Shown piece by piece: positions 1-10,300 of a stretch of DNA of 64,000 nt. This stretch comes from Mactromeris polynyma (Eukaryota > Mollusca > Bivalvia > Venerida > Mactridae). The notes beneath the pieces are model-generated. The model searched no databases and had not been told where the DNA came from. It saw only the letters and a program-made list of their open reading frames with translations. The DNA lies in NCBI GenBank assembly GCA_032209605.1, contig JASFXZ010000028.1, positions 3,792,941 to 3,856,940 on the forward strand, written 5' to 3'. The position numbers were made by a program, and so were the translations under genes. The first letter of the stretch is position 1; each line of letters begins with the position of its first letter.

Positions 1-3000
1 AGTCATCCAACCACGTTGCTTTAACACACTCAGTCCGGCATCGAACCACGTTGCTTTAACACACTCAGTCCGGCATCCAACCACGTTGCTTTAACACACT
101 CAGTCATCCAACCACGTTGCTTTAACACACTCAGTCCGGCATCGAACCACGTTGCTTTAACACACTCAGTCCGGCATCCAACCACGTTGCTTTAACACAC
201 TCAGTCCGGCATCCAACCACGTTGCTTTAACACACTCAGTCATCCAACCACGTTGCTTTAACATACTCAGTCATCCAACCACGTTGCTTTAACACACTCA
301 GTCATCCAACCACGTTGCTTTAACACACTCAGTCATCCAACCACGTTGCTTTAACACACTCAGTCATCCAACCACGTTGCTTTAACACACTCAGTCATCC
401 AACCACGTTGCTTTAACACACTCAGTCATCCAACCACGTTGCTTTAACACACTTGAGCAGTCTTCCAACCACGTTGCTTTAACACACTCAGTCATCCAAC
501 CACGTTGCTTTAACACACTCAGTCATCCAACCACGTTGCTTTAACACACTCAGTCATCCAACCACGTGGCTTTAACACACTTGAGCAGTCTTCCAACCAC
601 GTTGCTTTAACACACTCAATCATCCAACCACGTTGCTTTAACATACTCAGTCATCCAACCACGTTGCTTTAACACACTCAGTCATCCAACCACGTGGCTT
701 TAACACACTCAGTCATCCAACCACGTTGCTTTAACACACTCAGTCATCCAACCACGTTGCTTTAACACACTCAGTCATCCAACCACGTGGCTTTAACACA
801 CTCAGTCATCCAACCACGTGGCTTTAACACACTCAGTCATCCAACCACGTGGCTTTAACACACTCAGTCATCCAACCACGTTGCTTTAACACACTCAGTC
901 ATCCAACCACGTGGCTTTAACACACTCAGTCATCCAACCACGTTGCTTTAACACACTCAGTCTTCCAACCACGTTGCTTTAACACATTTGAGCAGTCTTC
1001 CAACCACGTTGCTTTAACACACTCAGTCATGCAACCATGTTGCTTTAACACACTCAGTCATCCAACCACGTTGCTTTAACACACTCAGTCTTCCAACCAC
1101 GTTGCTTTAACACACTTGAGCAGTCTTCCAACCACGTTGCTTTAACACACTCAGTCATCCAACCACGTTGCTTTAACACACTCAGTCATCCAACCACGTT
1201 GCTTTAACACACTCAGTCATGTAACCACGTTGCTTTAACACACTCAGTCATCCAACCACGTTGCTTTAACACACTTGAGCAGTCTTCCAACCACGTTGCT
1301 TTAACACACTCAGTCATCCAACCACGTTGCTTTAACACACTCAGTCCGGCATCCAACCACGTTGCTTTAACACACTCAGTCATCCAACCACGTTGCTTTA
1401 ACACACTCAGTCCGGCATCCAACCACGTTGCTTTAACACACTCAGTCATCCAACCACGTTACTTTAAAACACTCAGTCATCCAACCACGTTGCTTTAACA
1501 CACTCAGTCATCCAACCACGTTGCTTTAACACACTCAGTCATCCAACCACGTTGCTTTAACACACTCAGTCCGGCATCCAACCACGTTGCTTTAACACAC
1601 TCAGTCCGGCATCCAACCACGTTGCTTTAACACACTCAGTCCGGCATCCAACCACGTTGCTTTAACACACTCAGTCATCCAACCACGTTGCTTTAACACA
1701 CTCAGTCATCCAACCACGTTGCTTTAACACACTCAGTCCGGCATCCAACCACGTTCCTTTAACACACTCAGTCTTCCAACCACGTTGCTTTAACACACTC
1801 AGTCCGGCATCCAACCACGTTGCTTTAACACACTCAGTCATCCAACCACGTTACTTTAACACACTCAGTCATCCAACCACGTTGCTTTAACACACTCAGT
1901 CATCCAACCACGTTGCTTTAACACACTCAGTCCGGCATCCAACCACGTTGCTTTAACACACTCAGTCATCCAACCACGTTGCTTTAACACACTCAGTCAT
2001 CCAACCACGTTGCTTTAACACACTCAGTCATCCAACCACGTTGCTTTAACACACTCAGTCCGGCATCGAACCACGTTGCTTTAACACACTCAGTCCGGCA
2101 TCCAACCACGTTGCTTTAACACACTCAGTCATCCAACCACGTTGCTTTAACACACTCAGTCCGGCATCGAACCACGTTGCTTTAACACACTCAGTCCGGC
2201 ATCCAACCACGTTGCTTTAACACACTCAGTCCGGCATCCAACCACGTTGCTTTAACACACTCAGTCATCCAACCACGTTGCTTTAACATACTCAGTCATC
2301 CAACCACGTTGCTTTAACACACTCAGTCATCCAACCACGTTGCTTTAACACACTCAGTCATCCAACCACGTTGCTTTAACACACTCAGTCATCCAACCAC
2401 GTTGCTTTAACACACTCAGTCATCCAACCACGTTGCTTTAACACACTCAGTCATCCAACCACGTTGCTTTAACACACTCAGTCATCCAACCACGTTGCTT
2501 TAACACACTCAGTCTTCCAACCACGTTGCTTTAACACACTCAGTCCGGCATCCAACCACGTTGCTTTAACACACTCAGTCATCCAACCACGTTGCTTTAA
2601 CACACTCAGTCTTCCAACCACGTTGCTTTAACACACTCAGTCCGGCATCCAACCACGTTGCTTTAACACACTCAGTCATCCAACCACGTTGCTTTAACAC
2701 ACTCAGTCATCCAACCACGTTGCTTTAACACACTCAGTCATCCAACCACGTTGCTTTAACACACTCAGTCCGGCATCCAACCACGTTGCTTTAACACACT
2801 CAGTCATCCAACCACGTTGCTTTAACACACTCAGTCATCCAACCACGTTGCTTTAACACACTCAGTCATCCAACCACGTTGCTTTAACACACTCAGTCCG
2901 GCATCGAACCACGTTGCTTTAACACACTCAGTCCGGCATCCAACCACGTTGCTTTAACACACTCAGTCATCCAACCACGTTGCTTTAACACACTCAGTCC

Positions 3001-4770
3001 GGCATCGAACCACGTTGCTTTAACACACTCAGTCCGGCATCCAACCACGTTGCTTTAACACACTCAGTCCGGCATCCAACCACGTTGCTTTAACACACTC
3101 AGTCCGGCATCCAACCACGTTGCTTTAACACACTCAGTCCGGCATCCAACCACGTTGCTTTAACACACTCAGTCCGGCATCCAACCACGTTGCTTTAACA
3201 CACTCAGTCATCCAACCACGTTGCTTTAACACACTCAGTCATCCAACCACGTTGCTTTAACATACTCAGTCATCCAACCACGTTGCTTTAACACACTCAG
3301 TCCGGCATCCAACCACGTTGCTTTAACACACTCAGTCCGGCATCCAACCACGTTGCTTTAACACACTCAGTCATCCAACCACGTTGCTTTAACACACTCA
3401 GTCATCCAACCACGTTGCTTTAACACACTCAGTCATCCAACCACGTTGCTTTAACACACTCAGCCCGGCATCCAACCACGTTACTTTAACACACTCAGTC
3501 ATCCAACCACGTTGCTTTAACACACTCAGTCCGGCATCCAACCACGTTCCTTTAACACACTCAGTCTTCCAACCACGTTGCTTTAACACACTCAGTCCGG
3601 CATCCAACCACGTTACTTTAACACACTCAGTCCGGCATCCAACCACGTTGCTTTAACACACTCAGTCATCCAACCACGTTGCTTTAACACACTCAGTCAT
3701 CCAACCACGTTGCTTTAACACACTCAGTCATCCAACCACGTTGCTTTAACACACTCAGTCATCCAACCACGTTGCTTTAACACACTCAGTCATCCAACCA
3801 CGTTGCTTTAACACACTCAGTCTGGCATCCAACCACGTTACTTTAACACACTCAGTCATCCAACCACGTTGCTTTAACACACTCAGTCCGGCATCCAACC
3901 TCGTTACTTTAACACACTCAGTCCGGCATCCAACCACGTTGCTTTAACACACTCAGTCCGGCATCCAACCTCGTTACTTTAACACACTCAGTCCGGCATC
4001 CAACCACGTTACTTTAACACACTCAGTCATCCAACCACGTTGCTTTAACACACTCAGTCCGGCATCCAACCTCGTTACTTTAACACACTCAGTCCGGCAT
4101 CCAACCACGTTGCTTTCACACAATCAGTCATCCAACCACGTTGCTTTAACACACTCAGTCATCCAACCACGTTGCTTTAACACACTCAGTCATCCAACCA
4201 CGTTGCTTTAACACACTCAGTCATCCAACCACGTGGCTTTAACACACTCAGTCCGGCATCCAACCACGTTGCTTTAACACACTCAGTCATCCAACCACGT
4301 GGCTTTAACACACTCAGTCCGGCATCCAACCACGTTGCTTTAACACACTCAGTCATCCAACCACGTTGCTTTAACACACTCAGTCATCCAACCACGTTGC
4401 TTTAACACACTCAGTCATCCAACCACGTGGCTTTAACACACTCAGTCCGGCATCCAACCACGTTGCTTTAACACAATCAGTCATCCAACCACGTGGCTTT
4501 AACACACTCAGTCCGGCATCCAACCACGTTGCTTTAACACACTCAGTCATCCAACCACATTGCTTTAACACACTCAGTCATCCAACCACGTCGCTTTAAC
4601 ACACTCAGTCATCCAACCACGTTGCTTTAACACACTCAGTCCGGCATCCAACCTCGTTACTTTAACACACTCAGTCCGGCATCCAACCTCGTTACTTTAA
4701 CACACTCAGTCATCCAACCACGTCGCTTTAACACACTCAGTCATCCAACCACGTGGCTTTCACAAACTCA
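1..4770. repeat. 31/35-bp minisatellite, about 145 units
   Basis: Tandem units share the core CCAACCACGTTGCTTTAACA. Three versions are seen: a 31-bp unit, a 35-bp unit with an extra CGGC before ATCC, and another 35-bp unit with TTGAGCAGTCTT in place of TCAGTCAT. The last version is confined to roughly 450-1300. The array is cut by the left edge and decays near 4770. A 31+35 pair is 66 bp (22 codons), which explains short open frames on the minus strand. No gene is supported. Confidence 0.97.
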
Positions 4771-5303
4771 GTCTTCTTTGTAGTTTGAATAATTCAATAC
4801 GTCACTTTCAAAGTTATGGTCAATGTAGCTGATTTAGAAGGTAGGTAATACTAGTAATAATGGTGTACATAATTATACCCTGTTCATTTTAGTTTGGTGA
4901 TCGTAATTGCAATGGCTAGCTAATCCCATTGACTACCAAACAACCATTCCAAAAACATGTAGTAATCCTTAGTAATGTGATTCTGCAAAGTCAACACTAG
5001 GCGACTTTTTCACCAACCTCCCTGGCTTATAAGTTGCAACATCAAATCAAATACCAAAGAATTATTCCTAACGGCGCCACTATAACTTTGATTCTACACA
5101 ATATTTGGTGGAGGATCAAGTCTAAGATCAATTTATAGAACACATCGTCCAATTTCGATATTGTACGGGTTAGTCTTCGTGCGTTTCCGGGATTTTCCGT
5201 CATGTTGTTTGGATGAAGAGAATTTGGTTTAACGCTTAACATAAGATTTGATTGGTTGTCGATCAAATAGCAATGCGATGTTAGTACGGCTGCGCCGAAA
5301 AAT
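4771..5303. other. unique AT-rich DNA, no gene seen
   Basis: Non-repetitive stretch between two arrays. A minus-strand open frame of about 74 codons (5042-5266) has no recognisable motif or convincing splice context. I see no other feature. Confidence 0.6.
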
Positions 5304-5512
5304 AAGTAGGCTTACACGTAATATAGAGACATGTTTAGTACACTGTAATCCTCTGTGATTGTGTGAAGATTGAAGTAGGCTTACACGTAATGTAGAGACA
5401 TGTTTAGTACACTGTAATCCTCTGTGATTGTGTGAAGATTGAAGTAGGCTTACACGTAATATAGAGACATGTTTAGTACACTGTAATCCTCTGTGATTGT
5501 GTGAAGATTGAA
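5304..5512. repeat. 69-bp tandem repeat, left part (3 copies)
   Basis: Three copies of a 69-bp unit starting GAAGTAGGCTTACACGTAAT. The array breaks off within a unit at TTGAA (5508-5512), where a LINE fragment begins. It resumes at 6134 with the same five bases, so this and the right part were one array before the insertion. Confidence 0.95.
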
Positions 5513-6133
5513 CATAACATAACATAACATAACATTCCTTTATTTCGCTCAATACATGCAATATATCAACATGTAAACATGAGGTAATTACAATTACATC
5601 TTTACGAGGCTCAATAATTCATACATACATGAAAAGCATAAATAAACATATTGTATTTAAAGTTTTAACATAAACATGTGTAGGTTTGGATTTGCCGGAG
5701 AGTCACCAGTTAAATCTGGTAGCTTAGAAGGGCAGTAATTGCAAAAGCAGAGCTATTAAGGATTTGTTGTATAGAAACTCAAGAACTGGAATACTAGTGT
5801 GAAGAAACAATCAAGGCATATTATAGAGTAGAAAGCTCGACAATAAGGCAAGCAACCGTTCAAAAAGAAAAATATATAATACAAAATACAATCAACTACT
5901 AATTCCTTGTTCCAGATAATATACATTTAATGAATTTACAAAGATTGATATATTCTGTTTGGTTAGTAGTCGACATTAGTTGCTCAAGTTTGTACATGTT
6001 TGGTCTCCTAAAATAATATGGTTTGATAAATCGTTTCCTTTCGATTGCATATTTCGAACACTCAAAAAGGTAATGGAATTCGTCTCCTATTTTATCTGGA
6101 CAATTATAACAAAATCTTAAATGATGTGGGATT
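5513..6133 (-). mobile_element. 5'-truncated non-LTR retrotransposon (LINE) fragment
   Basis: Read on the minus strand, the element opens mid-ORF and runs through an AATAAA to a simple tail of about five ATGTT units (plus-strand 5513-5537). The flanking TTGAA at 5508-5512 and 6134-6138 is a plausible 5-bp target-site duplication. Truncation at the 5' end and a short repeated 3' tail are typical of target-primed reverse transcription. The clade (CR1/Jockey-like or other) cannot be set from this end alone. Confidence 0.8.
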
Positions 6134-6135
6134 TT
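5899..6135 (-). pseudogene. C-terminal end of a LINE reverse-transcriptase ORF
   Basis: The minus strand translates without a break for about 78 codons to a TAG at 5899-5901. Visible motifs are RFCYNCPDKIGDEFHYLFEC, that is C-x2-C followed by IGDE-x-H-x3-F-x-C, then a basic stretch. This Cys/His pattern is common at the C-terminus of the polymerase ORF in many animal LINEs. Everything upstream, including the catalytic RT domain, is missing, so the piece is a dead fragment. The first codon lies at the truncation point and there is no start. Confidence 0.75.
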
Positions 6136-6622
6136 GAAGTAGGCTTACACGTAATATAGAGACATGTTTAGTACACTGTAATCCTCTGTGATTGTGTGAA
6201 GATTGAAGTAGGCTTACACGTAATATAGAGACATGTTTAGTACACTGTAATCCTCTGTGATTGTGTGAAGATTGAAGTAGGCTTACACGTAATATAGAGA
6301 CATGTTTAGTACACTGTAATCCTCTGTGATTGTGTGAAGATTGAAGTAGTCTTACACGTAATATAGAGACATGTTTAGTACACTGTAATCCTCTGTGATT
6401 GTGTGAAGATTGAAGTAGGCTTACACGTAATATAGAGAGATGTTTAGTACACTGTAATCCTCTGTGAGTGTGTGAAGATTGAAGTAGGCTTACACGTAAT
6501 ATAGAGACATGTTTAGTACACTGTAATCCTCTGTGATTGTGTGAAGATTGAAGTAGGCTTACACGTAATATAGAGACATGTTTAGTACACTGTAATCCTC
6601 TGTGATTATGTGAAGATTGAAG
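6134..6622. repeat. 69-bp tandem repeat, right part (7 copies)
   Basis: Seven copies of the 69-bp unit found at 5304-5512, nearly identical. It is the other half of the array split by the LINE. It ends about 185 bp beyond the stop codon of the minus-strand membrane-protein gene. Confidence 0.95.
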
Positions 6623-6807
6623 AAAATCTGGTCACAGTCCTAGTGTTATATTCCTCACAAAAATGTTACAGACGGACGGACGAAACGACATTATTACCAT
6701 ATGTCACGACATGGGGTATATAACAGAGACACATTCAACACGCGACCAGCGACGATAGATCTCTGCTCAATATATTCATATAAATCTGTACAGTGTAACA
6801 ACAATCA

Positions 6808-7301
6808 TCAGGCATTTATGAGAAAATAATTTTTCAGCGAGGAAATGAACCGACTAATAAAGCAACAAAAATATATAACTCCAAAAAACACGAATATCCA
6901 ATCGATTATAACAACCGCGAACGAAAATCTCAAAATCGTCAGGTCGCAGACGATACAAGTCGAATTATGCAGAAATTCCAACCCGTCTGACGTCTCAAAA
7001 TATCTCTTTGGAAGTTCGATGTCATTGGCAGTAGTGCTAGTCGGTATTGTATCATTTACAGCATTTGTAGAAATATTATCTACGTCACTTCCTGCTGCAG
7101 AGCTTGGTTGTGTTTCACTTCCGGTAGCGTTCAGTGCACTGTAAACAGATGAATTGTACGCTGCAGAAAGTCTGTCAGTACCGCTTGTATTGTGATACTG
7201 TACCAGAAGAGCGTCTCCACCGTTCGTATCGTTGACAATCGTGATTACGTGTTTGGGACAAATTGTGCCTGATTGAAACGTAGTGACGACTAAATATGTA
7301 C
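6808..7301 (-). CDS. TMEM272-like, last exon (loop and TM4)
   Basis: The acceptor is CCTCGTTTCAG before GTACAT (AG at 7302-7303) and the stop is at 6808-6810. The 494 nt plus one carried-in base give 165 codons including the stop. The exon encodes TYLVVTTFQSG, a sequon-rich loop with a Cys pair (CIVCD) just before TM4, and a short basic tail. The open frame extends upstream of the acceptor to 7365, but using the acceptor keeps the frame with the preceding exon. Confidence 0.68.
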
Positions 7302-10300
7302 CTGAAACGAGGGAGATAAGAACTGTAAGGCAACACTGAAAATATGAATCAATTAGATCTATCATAAGTCTTAATTAAGAATATATAAAATCAGATGGTA
7401 TAGCAGAATATTTGTACATTTGTATACACTGAGGAAAATACGAACAAAGATAAACAACATACATGTACGATCAATGGTCTTTCAGTGCAATTAAATAATG
7501 ACAAACTGACGGCATCAGGGAGATCAGACATCAGAGAGATCAGACATCAGAGAGATCAAACATCAGATAGATCAAACATCAGATAGATCAAACATCAGAT
7601 CGATCAGACATCAGAAAGATCAAACATCAGATATATCAAACATCAGATCGATCAGACATCAGATAGATCAAACATCAGATAGATCAAACATCAGATCGAT
7701 CAAACATCAGATAGATCAGACATCATCTATATCAAACATCAGATAGATCAGACATTAAAGAGATCAGACATAAGGGAGATCAGACATCAGATATATCAAA
7801 CATCAGATAGATCAGACATCAGATAGATCAAACATCAGATAGATCAAACATCAGATAGATCAAACATCAGATAGATCAAACATCAGATAGATCAAACATC
7901 AGATAGATCAAACATCAGATAGATCAAACATCAGATAGATCAAACATCAGATAGATCAAACATCAGATAGATCAAACATCAGATAGATCAAACATCAGAT
8001 AGATCAAACATCAGATAGATCAAACATCAGATAGATCAAACATCAGATAGATCAAACATCAGAGAGATCAGACATAAGGGAGATCAGACATCAGATATAT
8101 CAAACATCAGATAGATCAGACATCAGATAGATCAAACATCAGATAGATCAGACATCAGATAGATCAAACATCAGATAGATCAGACATCAGATAGATCAAA
8201 CATCAGATAGATCAAACATCAGATAGATCAAACATCAGATCGATCAGACATCAGAGAGATCAGACATAAGGGAGATCAGACATCAGATAGATCAAACATC
8301 AGATAGATCAAACATCAGATAGATCAAACATCAGATAGATCAAACATCAGATAGATCAGACATAAGGGAGATCAGACATCAGAAAGATCAAACATCAGAT
8401 AGATCAAACATCAGATAGATCAAACATCAGATAGATCAAACATCAGATAGATCAGACATCAGATATATCAAACATCAGATAGATCAGACATTAAAGAGAT
8501 CAGACATAAGGGAGATCAGACATCAGATATATCAAACATCAGATAGATCAGACATCAGATAGATCAAACATCAGATAGATCAAACATCAGATAGATCAAA
8601 CATCAGATAGATCAAACATCAGATAGATCAGACATTAGGGAGATCAGACATTAGGGAGATCAGACATAAGGGAGATCAGACATCAGTGAGATCAGACATC
8701 AGAGAGATCAGAAATCAGGGAGATCAGAAATCAGGGAGATCAGAAATCAGAGAGATCAGACATCAGAGAGATCAGACATCAGAGAGATCAGACATCAGGG
8801 AGATCAGACATTAGGAAGATCAGACATTAGGGAGATCAGACATCAGGGAGATCAGACATCAGGGAGATTAGACATTAGGGGGATCAGAAATCAGAGAGAT
8901 CAGACATCAGAGAGATCAGACATTAGGGAGATCAGACATTAGGAAGATCAGACATTAGGGAGATCAGACATCAGGGAGATCAGACATTAGGGAGATCAGA
9001 CATCAGAGAGATCAGACATCAGGGAGATCAGACATTAGGGAGATCAGACATCAGGGAGATCAGAAATCGGAGAGATCAGACATCAGGGAGATCAGACATT
9101 AGGGAGATCAGACACCAGGGAGATCAGACATCAGGGAGATCAGACATTAGGGAGATCAGACACCAGGGAGATCAGACATCAGGGAGATCAGACATTAGGG
9201 AGATCAGACATCAGAGAGATCAGACATCAGGGAGATCAGACATTAGGGAGATCAGACATTAGGGAGATCAGAAATCGGAGAGATCAGACATCAGGGAGAT
9301 CAGACATTAGGGAGATCAGACACCAGGGAGATCAGACATCAGGGAGATCAGACATCAGGGAGATCAGACATTAGGGAGATCAGACACCAGGGAGATCAGA
9401 CATCAGGGAGATCAGACATCAGGGAGATCAGACATCAGGGAGATCAGACATTAGGGAGATGATTCTGGATGTTTCGGGTATAGCATCAAACGCACGACAC
9501 CATCACGATATATTTCCATAAACTAATCAACTTCACCTGAACCAATACAGTGAATTAAGAAATAAAAGCAAAACGAAAACCATATACTGCACATTGAGTC
9601 AAGATATCAAGTACATAACGTTTAAAATATACTACAGGAATATGTGGTGAGAGAATAAAATATACTACAGGAATATGTGGTGAGAGAATAAAATATACTA
9701 CAGGAATATGTGGTGAGAGAATAAAATATACTACAGGAATATGTGGTGAGAGAATAAAATATACTACAGGAATATGTGGTGAGAGAATAAAATATACTAC
9801 AGGAATAGGTGGTGAGAGAATAAAATATACTACAGGAATATGTGGTGAGAGAATAAAATATACTACAGGAATATGTGGTGAGAGAATAAAATATACTACA
9901 GGAATATGTGGTGAGAGAATAAAATATACTACAGGAATATGTGGTGAGAGAATAAAATATACTACAGGAATATGTGGTGAGAGAATAAAATATACTACAG
10001 GAATATGTGGTGAGAGAATAAAATATACTACAGGAATAGGTGGTGAGAGAATAAAATATACTACAGGAATAGGTGGTGAGAGAATAAAATATACTACAGG
10101 AATATGTGGTGAGAGAATAAAATATACTACAGGAATATGTGGTGAGAGAATAAAATATACTACAGGAATATGTGGTGAGAGAATAAAATATACTACAGGA
10201 ATATGTGGTGAGAGAATAAAATATACTACAGGAATAGGTGGTGAGAGAATAAAATATACTACAGGAATAGGTGGTGAGAGAATAAAATATACTACAGGAA

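Noticed and set aside
1..4770. CRISPR-like array
   Set aside because: Units are contiguous with no unique spacers, and the DNA is from an animal nucleus. The same applies to all other arrays here.
6845..7144. Plus-strand 99-codon frame
   Set aside because: It is the mirror of the membrane-protein last exon, which has splice-consistent coding on the minus strand.
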